NCBI GenBank assembly: GCA_007130745.1
Contig: SLRW01000136.1
Span: forward strand, 1 to 7,913
Length of the DNA stretch: 7,913 nucleotides
Direction of reading: 5' to 3'
Source: Gammaproteobacteria bacterium
Lineage (GTDB): Bacteria > Pseudomonadota > Gammaproteobacteria > UBA5335 > SLRW01
The notes under the pieces are model-generated. The model saw only the letters and a list, made by a program, of their open reading frames with translations. It was not told where the DNA came from and did no database searches. Below are positions 1 through 6,829 of the stretch, one piece after another. The position numbers and the translations under genes are program-made. Position 1 is the first letter of the stretch, and the number at the start of each line of letters is the position of its first letter.

Positions 1-122
1 CACAGCGCCTTGCAGCTGGACGCTACAGGGCCCGCTGAGACGTGACGAATAGGTCAGCGTTTCCTTCTCCGCAGCGCACGCCGTGAGGTGGTTCCGGCAC
101 GCTCACGTGCTGACAGCCATGC
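1..122. other. Unassigned left-edge tract after the broken regulator
   Basis: No coding frame here has a recognisable start and family motif on either strand. On the minus strand the regulator's own frame meets stops, and the other two frames give no WYL-like sequence. The tract has several small palindromes, including GGGCCC and CAGCTG, and the nested repeat described separately. It may be the edge of a neighbouring gene or intergenic region cut by the window boundary. Confidence 0.4.
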
Positions 123-138
123 CTATCGTCGGAACCAC
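88..138. repeat. Nested inverted repeat at the regulator breakpoint
   Basis: GTGGTTCCG at 88-96 and its exact complement CGGAACCAC at 130-138 form a 9-bp perfect inverted repeat around 33 bases. Inside, directly against the left arm, GCACG (97-101) and CGTGC (106-110) form a second 5-bp stem with a 4-base loop. The right arm falls on the codons for the final LWF of the truncated regulator, where similarity to the WYL family ends. There is no T-run, so it is not a standard terminator. Its role is unknown; it could mark a rearrangement junction or a small structured element. Confidence 0.5.
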
Positions 139-359
139 AACCCCGGCAACTCGAAGGCCTCGCCCTGCCGGGGGTAGTACCAGCCGCCCTCTTCGTTGCT
201 TTCCACCGGGGCGCCGAGCACATCACGCAGCTTGTCCACCGTGCGGTACACGGTCGCCTCACTGCATTCAAACGTCTCCATCAGTTGATGACGTGAAACC
301 GGATAACGGCGGTCACGCAGTAACTGGTGGAGCCGGAATATGCGTTCGAGCTGATCCAT
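123..359 (-). pseudogene. Truncated YafY/WYL-type transcriptional regulator, only the winged-helix DNA-binding domain left
   Basis: The 78-residue product resembles the N-terminus of YafY-like HTH/WYL regulators, which normally run to roughly 230-330 residues. It has a first helix (about 3-16, MDQLERIFRLHQLL), a helix-turn-helix (about 21-47, VSRHQLMETF then SEATVYRTVDKLRD), and a wing with the typical N-G-W-Y-type hairpin at about 49-63. It ends ELPGLWF plus RR and a TAG. In full-length relatives ELPGLWF is the linker leading into the ligand-sensing WYL domain, which is absent. No frame in the remaining 122 bases continues it. The ATG is the only start, since an in-frame TGA lies upstream and no other ATG intervenes, yet its ribosome site is poor (an AGG one base away). 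Most likely a decayed remnant; a functional stand-alone DNA-binding protein is possible but less likely. The family call is by recognition only. Confidence 0.62.
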
Positions 360-360
360 A

Positions 361-379
361 CCTGCAAGATCATGGCAGG
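361..379. repeat. Short inverted repeat in the nuoN-regulator gap
   Basis: CCTGC (361-365) and GCAGG (375-379) are perfect 5-bp inverted arms around a 9-base centre, one base upstream of the truncated regulator's ATG. The position would suit an operator or a small hairpin at the start codon, but the arms are short and may be chance. The whole gap (360-417) shows no convincing terminator: it holds a GC-rich CCGGGGGCCGG stretch without a following T-run. A weak promoter-like pair (TTGTCG, 17 bases, CATGAT) on the minus strand matches consensus at only 4 of 6 positions in each box. Confidence 0.25.
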
Positions 380-417
380 CCGGGGGCCGGGCGACAAATC
401 AGCCTGAGTCTCGCGGC

Positions 418-1857
418 TCAGGGAATAACGGCGATGCAGGCGCCAAGCAGCGCGCCTGGCATCAGGCCGAGAGCGAGTACGGCGATGCCGTTGGCGCTAA
501 GCAACGCCTTCATATCGACGCCACCGGACAGCGGCGCATGGTCCTGCGGCTCGTCAAAGTACATCAGCTTGACTACCCGCAGGTAGTAGAAAGCGCTGAC
601 GATGGCGGCGATCACGCCCACGACCGCGAGCCACAGGAAACCGGCATTGACCACCGCGCTAAGTACCGCCAGCTTGGCGTGGAAACCGATGGTGGGCGGC
701 ACCCCGGCCATGGAGAACATGATCAGCAGCATCACCAGGGCAAACCAGGGACTGCGCTGGTTGAGACCACGAAAATCATCCAGATTGTCGGCTTCAAAAT
801 CCTTGCGACTGAGTAGCAGGATCATGCCAAAAGCGCCAAGCGCCATAAGCACATAGACCAGGGCGTAGAACAGCGCCGCCGCATAGCCCTCGGAACTGCC
901 GGCGATAAAGCCCATGATCAGGAAGCCCACGTGGCCGATGGTGGAATAAGCCAGCATACGTTTGATGTTGGTCTGGGCAATAGCCACCACCGAACCGGCG
1001 ATCAACGACAGCACCGACATGACGATGAAGATATCCCGCCAATCCACGTACAGGCTTTCCATGCCCTCCACCAGCAGTCGGAAGACCAGCGCGAAACCGG
1101 CGATCTTGGGCGCCGAGCCGATCAGAAGCGTTACTGGTGTAGGCGCGCCGTGATACACATCCGGCAGCCACATGTGAAACGGTACGGCGCCCAGCTTGAA
1201 GGCCAGCCCGGCGACGATGAAGGTCAGCGCCAGAATCAGCCCCAGGTGGCGCTCTTCCTGGGCCACCATGAAGGCGGCGATTTGATCCAGCTGCAGGCTG
1301 CCGGTGACGCCGTAGACGATGGACATGCCATACAGCAGCAGGCCGGAAGCAATCGCTCCCAGCACGAAATACTTCATCGCCGCCTCGGCGCCCACCGCCG
1401 AATCACGGTTCAGCGCCACCAGCGCGTAGAGGCACAGCGACATCAGTTCCAGGCCCAGATACAAGGTGAGCAGATGCGGCGCAGAGATAATCACCAGCAT
1501 GCCCAGGGTGGAGAACAGTGTGAGCGTATAGAACTCGCCGCGATGCAGGTCGCGCGCCGCCAGATAATGGCGGGAATAGATCAACACCGTGGCGCTGGCG
1601 CCAAGCACGGCCAGCTTCATGAGTATGGCCAGCTGATCCAGCACAAAGGTGTTGCTGAAGGTCATCACCCCGTGCTCGCCCACCTCCAGCGCCAGCACGC
1701 ACACTGCCGTACCGGCCAGCGCGACCAGTGACAGCAGCCAGGTCACACTGCGATTACGCCCGGGGATAAACAGATCGGCCAGCAGCACCACACAGGCGGC
1801 GCCCAGCAGGAACATCTCCGGCAGCGCCGGCAGAAAATCGGGCGTGGTGAATGTCAT
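418..1857 (-). CDS. nuoN: NADH-quinone oxidoreductase subunit N (antiporter-like proton pump next to NuoK, ND2-like)
   Basis: NuoN is the antiporter-like subunit closest to NuoK and the last gene of the standard nuo operon. I place the start at the second in-frame ATG (1857), giving 479 residues beginning MTFTTPDF. It has an AGGAAGAG ribosome site (1861-1868) directly upstream, whereas the ATG at 1872 has none. On this numbering the channel residues are E137 (LYLGLELMSLCLYALV), K221 (GLAFKLGAVPFHMWLPDVY), K251 (SAPKIAGFALV) and K395 (FHAKLAVLSA). By motif these match E. coli E133, K217, K247 and K395. TNIKRMLAYSTIGHVGFL is the usual helix-9 motif. About 14 transmembrane segments are expected, as in the 14-helix family form. 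The gene ends in TGA with no clear terminator behind it. Confidence 0.97.
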   Translation of the reverse strand: MTFTTPDFLPALPEMFLLGAACVVLLADLFIPGRNRSVTWLLSLVALAGTAVCVLALEVGEHGVMTFSNTFVLDQLAILMKLAVLGASATVLIYSRHYLAARDLHRGEFYTLTLFSTLGMLVIISAPHLLTLYLGLELMSLCLYALVALNRDSAVGAEAAMKYFVLGAIASGLLLYGMSIVYGVTGSLQLDQIAAFMVAQEERHLGLILALTFIVAGLAFKLGAVPFHMWLPDVYHGAPTPVTLLIGSAPKIAGFALVFRLLVEGMESLYVDWRDIFIVMSVLSLIAGSVVAIAQTNIKRMLAYSTIGHVGFLIMGFIAGSSEGYAAALFYALVYVLMALGAFGMILLLSRKDFEADNLDDFRGLNQRSPWFALVMLLIMFSMAGVPPTIGFHAKLAVLSAVVNAGFLWLAVVGVIAAIVSAFYYLRVVKLMYFDEPQDHAPLSGGVDMKALLSANGIAVLALGLMPGALLGACIAVIP

Positions 1858-1860
1858 GTT

Positions 1861-1868
1861 CTCTTCCT
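1861..1868 (-). promoter_or_regulatory. Shine-Dalgarno that decides the nuoN start
   Basis: AGGAAGAG on the minus strand lies three bases before the ATG at 1857. It falls between the two candidate in-frame ATGs, so it supports the inner start (MTFTTP) and not the outer one at 1872, which has no purine-rich site upstream. Confidence 0.75.
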
Positions 1869-1898
1869 GCATGCGTTTTCAGCCTTGAGTCACGGCGT

Positions 1899-3413
1899 TC
1901 AGAGTTTGCCCTGCAATACATGGTCCAGCAGTGCCGAGACCGACTCGCTCATCATTTCCACCAGCGGTGCGGGCCACAGGCCGATGCCCAGCACTGCCAC
2001 GGCCAGCGCTGCCAGAATGACGAACTCGCGCCGCGACAGATCCTGCAGCCCGGCAACACGTTCATTGGCCACCTCGCCATACAACACCCGCTTGACCAGC
2101 CACAGCGTATAGGCGGCACCCAGCACCAGCGTGGTGCCGGCCAGCAACGCGACCCAGATATTGGCGCGGAAACTGGCCAGAATCACCATGAATTCACCCA
2201 CGAAACCGGAGGTCCCGGGCAGCCCGGCATTGGCCATGGCAAACAGCACCATGAAGGCGGCAAACACGGGCATAGTGTTGGCCACGCCGCCATAATCTCC
2301 GATCTGGCGGCTGTGCATGCGGTCATAGAGCACACCCACGCAGAAAAACAGCGCCGCCGAAACAAAGCCGTGGGAAATCATCTGTACCATGCCGCCTTCC
2401 ACGGCCATACGCGCGCCGGTGCTCTCCCCGGTGCCGGCGACGATCATGAAGGGAATGAAAAACCCCAGGGTGGCAAAGCCCATGTGGGCGATGGAGGAAT
2501 AGGCAATGAGCTTTTTCATATCACTCTGGGCCAGGGCCACAAAGCCGATGTAGACGATGGCGATGAGCGAGAGCCCCACCATCAGCCAGTCCAGCGCCAT
2601 GGCGGCATCCGGCGTGATGGGCAGGCTCAGGCGCACAAAGCCGTAGCCGCCGAGCTTGAGCATGATCGCCGCCAGGATCACCGAGCCGCCGGTGGGCGCC
2701 TCCACGTGGGCATCCGGCAACCAGGTGTGTACCGGCCACATGGGGATTTTCACCGCGAAAGCGGCAAAGAAGGCCAGGAAAATCCACATTTGCTCGCCGG
2801 CATCCAGCGGCAGCTGCTGCAGCGTGTACAGATCAAAGGTGCCGGCCTGACGATAAAGGTAAATCAGCGCCACCAGCATCAGCACCGAGCCGAAGAAGGT
2901 AAACAGGAAGAACTTGATGGTGGCATAGACCCGGTTCGGCCCACCCCATATTCCGATAATCAGGAACATGGGGATCAGCATGGCTTCCCAGAAGACGTAG
3001 AAGAGCAAGGCATCGCGGGCCGCGAAGACGCCGATCATGATGCCTTCCATAATCAGGAAGGCGGCCAGATACTGACTCGCCCGCTGCTGTATGGACTGTG
3101 CCGCGGCAATCACCACCAGCGGCGTCACCAGCACGGTGAGCAGGATCAGCGGCAGTGCGATGCCGTCTATGCCCAGGTAATACCAGGCGCTGAAGGCCTC
3201 GATCCAGGGCGCCCGTTCCACAAATTGCATGTCGGCGGTGCTGTTGTCGAAAGCCGCATAAAGCCCTACGCCCAGCAGCGCCGTGAGTACCGACACCAGC
3301 AAGGCCAGCCGGTGGCCCCAGGCCACGCGCGCCTCGCCCAGGGCGAACACCGCCACGCCGCCCAATATGGGCAGCCAGATAATCAGGCTAAGCAAGGGCA
3401 AGTCGCTAAACAT
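1899..3413 (-). CDS. nuoM: NADH-quinone oxidoreductase subunit M (middle antiporter-like proton pump, ND4-like)
   Basis: NuoM is the central of the three antiporter-like proton-translocating subunits in the membrane arm. It has 504 residues, against 509 in E. coli, and about 14 transmembrane segments. The key polar chain is intact: E143 in FYVFWEAMLIPMFL, K222 in FAVKIPMWPVHTWLPDAHVE, K253 in MLKLGGYGFVR, H348 in ISHGFVSAALF, and E407 in GFVGEF. By motif these correspond to E. coli E144, K234, K265 and E407. DMKKLIAYSSIAHMG (298-312) is the standard helix-9 signature. An AAGGA ribosome site at 3420-3424, six bases from the ATG, overlaps the nuoL stop codon. Only nine bases separate the two genes, and they share a reading frame. 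A gap of 41 bases leads to nuoN. Nothing is truncated or missing. Confidence 0.98.
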   Translation of the reverse strand: MFSDLPLLSLIIWLPILGGVAVFALGEARVAWGHRLALLVSVLTALLGVGLYAAFDNSTADMQFVERAPWIEAFSAWYYLGIDGIALPLILLTVLVTPLVVIAAAQSIQQRASQYLAAFLIMEGIMIGVFAARDALLFYVFWEAMLIPMFLIIGIWGGPNRVYATIKFFLFTFFGSVLMLVALIYLYRQAGTFDLYTLQQLPLDAGEQMWIFLAFFAAFAVKIPMWPVHTWLPDAHVEAPTGGSVILAAIMLKLGGYGFVRLSLPITPDAAMALDWLMVGLSLIAIVYIGFVALAQSDMKKLIAYSSIAHMGFATLGFFIPFMIVAGTGESTGARMAVEGGMVQMISHGFVSAALFFCVGVLYDRMHSRQIGDYGGVANTMPVFAAFMVLFAMANAGLPGTSGFVGEFMVILASFRANIWVALLAGTTLVLGAAYTLWLVKRVLYGEVANERVAGLQDLSRREFVILAALAVAVLGIGLWPAPLVEMMSESVSALLDHVLQGKL

Positions 3414-3419
3414 CCGTAT

Positions 3420-3424
3420 TCCTT
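3420..3424 (-). promoter_or_regulatory. Shine-Dalgarno for nuoM overlapping the nuoL stop
   Basis: AAGGA on the minus strand begins inside the nuoL TAA stop codon (3423-3425) and lies six bases before the nuoM ATG, favouring termination-reinitiation between the two pump subunits. Confidence 0.7.
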
Positions 3425-5381
3425 ATCGCACGAACAGCAGCCAGCCCATGAGCAGGGCCAGCGCCGTGATCATGACCAGCGCATAGTGATACAGGAAACC
3501 CGTCTGGGCGCGGCGGGCCACGACGGCCAGACGCCCCACGGCGCGGGCGCTGCCATTAACCAGCCAGCCGTCAATCACGCGCACATCGCCCACCTGCCAG
3601 AACAGGCGGCCCAGACCCCGCCCCAGGGGGGCAAAGCCCTTGAGGTAGAGCTCATCGAACCAGTACTTGCGATCCAGCACCACGAACACCGGCGCCAGCA
3701 CCCGGGCAAATACCCCCGGCAAATGCGGCTGCCATATATACAGCACCCAGGCCGCCAGCACCCCGGCCGCGGCCAGCCATACTGCCGGCGCCTGCAGGCC
3801 GTGGATCAGGAAACTCCAGGCATCGGTATAGCCCTGGGCGGCCAGCATGCCCAGTACATCACGCTCGGGCAGCACATGAATGGCATCATCAAACACCCCC
3901 CCGAAGAGCATCGGCGCCAGCATCAGCGCACCGATAACTACCGAGGGGATCGCCAGCAACACCAGCGGCAAGGTCACTACCCGGGGGCTCTCCTGGAGAT
4001 GCTCGCGGGTGTGCTCGTCCATGCGTGGCTGGCCGTGGAAGACCATGAAGAACATACGGAAGGTATACAGCGCGGTAATAAACACACCAAGCATCACCGC
4101 CCACCAGGCAAAGGTGGCGCCGGGCATCTCGGCCAGACCCACTACCTCGATGATGGCGTCCTTGGAGTAAAAACCGGCCATGCCGGGGAAGCCGATCAGC
4201 GCCAGCGCGCCGATCAGGGAGGTCCAGTAGGTGATTGGCATGTATTTGCGCAGCCCGCCCATCTGGCGCATATCCTGCACATGGTGCATGGCGATAATCA
4301 CCGAGCCGGCAGCGAGGAACAGCAGCGCCTTGAAGAAAGCGTGGGTAAACAGGTGGAAGATACCGGCGGCGTAGGCCGACACACCCAGCGCCACCGTCAT
4401 GTAGCCGAGCTGCGAGAGCGTGGAATAGGCCACCACGCGCTTGATGTCGTTCTGCACCAGCCCCAGCAGCCCCATGAACAGCGCCGTCACCGCGCCGATC
4501 ACCAGCACGAAGCTCAGTGCCGTCACCGACAGCTCGAACAGCGGCGAAGTGCGCGCCACCAGGAAGATGCCGGCGGTCACCATGGTGGCGGCATGAATCA
4601 GCGCCGAGATAGGCGTGGGGCCTTCCATGGAATCGGGCAACCACACATGCAGCGGCACCTGGGCCGATTTACCCATGGCGCCGATGAACAGCAGGATGCA
4701 GATCAGGGTAGCGACCTGCCACTGGTAATCGCCGATGACATTAATGGTCTGCCCCACCAGCGTCGGCGCGGCGGCAAAGACTTCTGAATAAGCCAGTGAG
4801 CCGGTGTACATAAAGATCGCGGCGATGCCCAGCAACAGGCCCAGATCCCCCACCCGGTTGACCAGAAAGGCCTTGAGATTGGCGGCAACGGCCGTGGGCC
4901 GCTTGAACCAGAAGCCGATGAGCAGATAGGACACCAGACCCACCGCTTCCCAGCCGAAGAACAGCTGCAGGAAGTTGTTGGCCATCACCAGCATCAGCAT
5001 GCCGAAGGTGAACAGCGAAATATAGCTGAAGAAACGCGCGTAGCCGGGATCGTCCTTCATGTAGCCGATGGTGTAGATATGCACCATCAGCGAGACGAAG
5101 GTGACCACCGTCATCATCACCGCGCTCAGGCTGTCGATGAGAAAGCCGATTTCCAGGCGCAGGCCGTCGCTCACCAGCCAGGTATAGACGGCGCCGTCGA
5201 ACACCGGCGCGCCGCGTACGAATACGTCCCAGGCCACCACCAGAGACAGCGCGAAAGACGCGCCCACCCCAACAATGGTCAGACGATGCGCCCAGGCCCG
5301 ATCCATGCGCGAGCCACCCAGCCCGACGACAATGGCCGCAATCAGCGGCGCCAGCACAATTGCCAGATAGACCTGCTCCAT
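3423..5381 (-). CDS. nuoL: NADH-quinone oxidoreductase subunit L (distal antiporter-like proton pump, ND5-like)
   Basis: NuoL is the largest, most distal pumping subunit of complex I, related to Mrp Na+/H+ antiporter subunits. At 652 residues it is longer than E. coli NuoL (613) but within the range of other proteobacteria. Channel residues are visible in order: E145 in FFGWEAVGLVSYLLIG, K238 in MGKSAQVPLHVWLPD, H263 in ALIHAATMVTAG, H347 and K351 in THAFFKALLFLAAG, and the K407-D408 pair in FYSKD. The Proton_antipo_M core spans about 130-415. The C-terminal part holds YWFDELY (573-579), a long amphipathic stretch expected to be the lateral helix running under NuoM and NuoN, and a final membrane anchor at about 631-650. 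An AAGGG ribosome site at 5391-5395 lies nine bases before the ATG. The TAA stop overlaps the nuoM ribosome site. Confidence 0.98.
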   Translation of the reverse strand: MEQVYLAIVLAPLIAAIVVGLGGSRMDRAWAHRLTIVGVGASFALSLVVAWDVFVRGAPVFDGAVYTWLVSDGLRLEIGFLIDSLSAVMMTVVTFVSLMVHIYTIGYMKDDPGYARFFSYISLFTFGMLMLVMANNFLQLFFGWEAVGLVSYLLIGFWFKRPTAVAANLKAFLVNRVGDLGLLLGIAAIFMYTGSLAYSEVFAAAPTLVGQTINVIGDYQWQVATLICILLFIGAMGKSAQVPLHVWLPDSMEGPTPISALIHAATMVTAGIFLVARTSPLFELSVTALSFVLVIGAVTALFMGLLGLVQNDIKRVVAYSTLSQLGYMTVALGVSAYAAGIFHLFTHAFFKALLFLAAGSVIIAMHHVQDMRQMGGLRKYMPITYWTSLIGALALIGFPGMAGFYSKDAIIEVVGLAEMPGATFAWWAVMLGVFITALYTFRMFFMVFHGQPRMDEHTREHLQESPRVVTLPLVLLAIPSVVIGALMLAPMLFGGVFDDAIHVLPERDVLGMLAAQGYTDAWSFLIHGLQAPAVWLAAAGVLAAWVLYIWQPHLPGVFARVLAPVFVVLDRKYWFDELYLKGFAPLGRGLGRLFWQVGDVRVIDGWLVNGSARAVGRLAVVARRAQTGFLYHYALVMITALALLMGWLLFVR

Positions 5382-5386
5382 CAGGG

Positions 5387-5692
5387 TCAGCCCTTCATCA
5401 CGTCGAGATCATCGACGTTAATACTGTTGCGGTTACGGAACAGCGTGACGAGGATGGCCAGGCCAATCGCCGCCTCGGCTGCCGCCACGGTAAGAATGAA
5501 AAACACAAAGACCTGCCCGTCCATGTCAGCCATGAAGCGGGAAAAGGCGATAAAATTCATGTTCACGGCGAGCAGCATCAGTTCGATGCACATCAGCAAT
5601 AAAATAACGTTGCGCCGGTTGATAAAAATACCGGCCACGCTGAGCACGAAAAGAATGCCGCCCAGGACGAGGAAATGCGCCAGCGTAATCAT
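5387..5692 (-). CDS. nuoK: NADH-quinone oxidoreductase subunit K (ND4L-like membrane subunit)
   Basis: NuoK is the three-helix subunit contributing the proton channel nearest the peripheral arm. The product is 101 residues, typical for the family. Both conserved membrane glutamates are present: E37 in the second helix (MCIELMLLAVN) and E73 in the third (AAAEAAIGLAI). They correspond by motif to E. coli E36 and E72, needed for coupled activity. The NRRN loop at about 25-28 and the MNFIAF stretch at 45-50 are also characteristic. A strong GGAGGG ribosome site at 5699-5704, six bases from the ATG, lies within the end of nuoJ, and the two genes overlap by four bases (ATGA). The stop lies five bases before the nuoL ATG, whose ribosome site falls in the final codons of nuoK. 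Confidence 0.97.
   Translation of the reverse strand: MITLAHFLVLGGILFVLSVAGIFINRRNVILLLMCIELMLLAVNMNFIAFSRFMADMDGQVFVFFILTVAAAEAAIGLAILVTLFRNRNSINVDDLDVMKG
5391..5395 (-). promoter_or_regulatory. Shine-Dalgarno for nuoL
   Basis: AAGGG on the minus strand lies nine bases before the nuoL ATG and within the last two sense codons of nuoK, so ribosomes finishing nuoK pass directly over it. Confidence 0.65.
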
Positions 5693-6303
5693 GAGTCGCC
5701 CTCCCCGCGTTGCTGCCGTGGCAGGTCTACCAGGCGCAGGCGATCCTCACTGCGGGTGCGGACCTGACGGCTGATATTCTGGTGTTTGGTGCCCTCCCTG
5801 CGGCGCAGGGTCAGACTGATGGCCGCAATAATCGCCACCAGCAGAATCACCGCGGCAATCTCGAAGGGATACACATACACGGTGTAGAGCAGCCGCCCGA
5901 GTTCAGCGGTGTTGCTGTAATCGGCCGGATAGCGCTCCAGGTCCGCCAGCATCTGCGCGCTGAATTCATCCATGGTAAAGATCAGCGCCAGTTGCACGAT
6001 AATCGCGGCCACCACCACCAGCGCCAGCGGCAGATAACGGGCAAAGCCACGACGCATGCCGGCGGTATTGATATCCAGCATCATCACCACAAACAAGAAC
6101 AGCACCATCACCGCGCCGACGTAGACCAGGATCAGCACCAGGGCCAGGAATTCCGCCTCCAGCAGCATCCACAGCACGGCACTGTTGAAAAAGGCAAGCA
6201 CCAGCAGAAGCGCCGAATGCACCGGGTTGCGCGAGGAGATCACCCCGATCGCGGCGGCCAGCAGTACGCCGGCGAAAATGTAAAACAGTATCAGCTCAAT
6301 CAT
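5689..6303 (-). CDS. nuoJ: NADH-quinone oxidoreductase subunit J (ND6-like membrane subunit)
   Basis: NuoJ is a small membrane subunit between NuoH/NuoA and NuoK; its third helix helps transmit quinone-site movement to the pumping subunits. The 204-residue product has about five transmembrane segments in its first 165 residues. The diagnostic stretch LILVYVGAVMVLFLFVVMML runs from 57 to 76, with the conserved tyrosine at 61 and acidic residues E49 and E51 before it. A charged tail of about 35 residues follows the last helix, rich in arginine and glutamate and not expected to be well conserved. The ATG is fixed by an in-frame TGA two codons upstream. The ribosome site is poor: an AGGG lies about 12 bases away, unlike the strong sites of nuoI and nuoK. 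The last bases overlap the nuoK ATG as ATGA. Confidence 0.95.
   Translation of the reverse strand: MIELILFYIFAGVLLAAAIGVISSRNPVHSALLLVLAFFNSAVLWMLLEAEFLALVLILVYVGAVMVLFLFVVMMLDINTAGMRRGFARYLPLALVVVAAIIVQLALIFTMDEFSAQMLADLERYPADYSNTAELGRLLYTVYVYPFEIAAVILLVAIIAAISLTLRRREGTKHQNISRQVRTRSEDRLRLVDLPRQQRGEGDS
5699..5706 (-). promoter_or_regulatory. Strong Shine-Dalgarno for nuoK
   Basis: The minus strand reads GGGGAGGG six bases before the nuoK ATG, inside the final codons of nuoJ. Together with the ATGA overlap it supports coupled translation of nuoJ and nuoK. Confidence 0.8.
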
Positions 6304-6340
6304 GCGTCAGTGTTGCCCTGTGCGCCCTGGGTGCGTGACC

Positions 6341-6829
6341 TTATCGATAAGGGGCGTCTTCAGCCCGGTCACGCGCGATCATTGCCTCGTACTTGTCGCC
6401 AATAGCGAGCAACTTCTGCTTGTCCAGCACCTGCTCACCGCGTTCCTCAAAATGAAATTCAAAAATCCGGGTCTCGACGATGGAGTCCACCGGACACGAC
6501 TCCTCGCAGAAGCCACAGTAAATGCATTTGAACATGTCAATGTCGTAGCGCGTGGTACGCCGCGTGCCATCCTCGCGCGGCTCGGATTCAATCGTAATCG
6601 CCAGCGCCGGGCACACCGCTTCACACAGTTTGCAGGCAATACAGCGCTCCTCGCCATTGGGATAACGACGCAGCGCGTGCAGGCCACGAAAACGCGGGCT
6701 CTGCGGGGTTTTTTCCTCGGGATAGGACAGCGTGACCTTGGGGCGCAGAAAATAACGCCCGGTCAGACTCAGCCCGATGAGCAACTCCCACAGCAGGAAG
6801 CTCTTGATCCAGTTGCTCACGGTTCTCAT
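6341..6829 (-). CDS. nuoI: NADH-quinone oxidoreductase subunit I (two 4Fe-4S clusters, TYKY-like)
   Basis: NuoI carries the iron-sulfur clusters N6a and N6b, which pass electrons from the NuoG side of the peripheral arm towards cluster N2 in NuoB. The 162-residue protein has two ferredoxin motifs: CIACKLCEAVCP with cysteines at 63, 66, 69 and 73, and CIYCGFCEESCP with cysteines at 102, 105, 108 and 112. All eight ligands are present. An amphipathic N-terminus (about 1-27) would lie along the membrane next to NuoH. The length matches the alphaproteobacterial and mitochondrial TYKY type rather than the 180-residue E. coli protein. The start is supported by a near-perfect Shine-Dalgarno at 6833-6840 inside the end of nuoH, with a 4-base ATGA overlap indicating translational coupling. 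The gene ends in TAA, 37 bases before nuoJ. Confidence 0.97.
   Translation of the reverse strand: MRTVSNWIKSFLLWELLIGLSLTGRYFLRPKVTLSYPEEKTPQSPRFRGLHALRRYPNGEERCIACKLCEAVCPALAITIESEPREDGTRRTTRYDIDMFKCIYCGFCEESCPVDSIVETRIFEFHFEERGEQVLDKQKLLAIGDKYEAMIARDRAEDAPYR

Noticed and set aside
98..126. The minus strand contains GCATGGCTGTC followed by AGCACGTG, resembling a conserved stretch of 16S rRNA (GCATGGCTGTCGTCAGC).
   Set aside because: The match is about 11 contiguous bases with a gap after it, and the flanking sequence is not rRNA-like on either side, so it is chance similarity and not an rRNA fragment.
23..271. An 82-codon minus-strand frame covering the breakpoint, considered as a frameshifted continuation of the regulator.
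   Set aside because: Its residues after the overlap (GSDDRHGCQHVSVPEPPH) show no resemblance to the start of a WYL domain, so it is a shadow frame.
375..391. GC-rich self-complementary stretch (GGCC around GGG) after nuoN, considered as an intrinsic terminator.
   Set aside because: The stem is short and no T-run follows on the minus strand, so it does not meet the usual criteria.
931..1731. A 266-codon plus-strand frame antisense to nuoN.
   Set aside because: It has the same H/Q/R-rich composition as other antisense shadows and sits opposite intact, conserved membrane helices of NuoN.
1851..4787. A 978-codon open frame on the plus strand running across the nuoN start, all of nuoM and much of nuoL.
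   Set aside because: It lies wholly antisense to conserved genes, is dominated by H, Q, R and G with no domain, and has no ribosome site of note. nuoL and nuoM share a reading frame, so the same antisense frame stays open across both because GC-rich codon choice rarely creates stops there.
3423..5381. Possible Mrp antiporter or hydrogenase-type subunit instead of NuoL, since these families are homologous.
   Set aside because: The gene sits in a complete nuoH-to-nuoN order, and the protein has the FFGWEAVGLVSYLLIG and YWFDELY motifs and the C-terminal lateral-helix region expected of NuoL.
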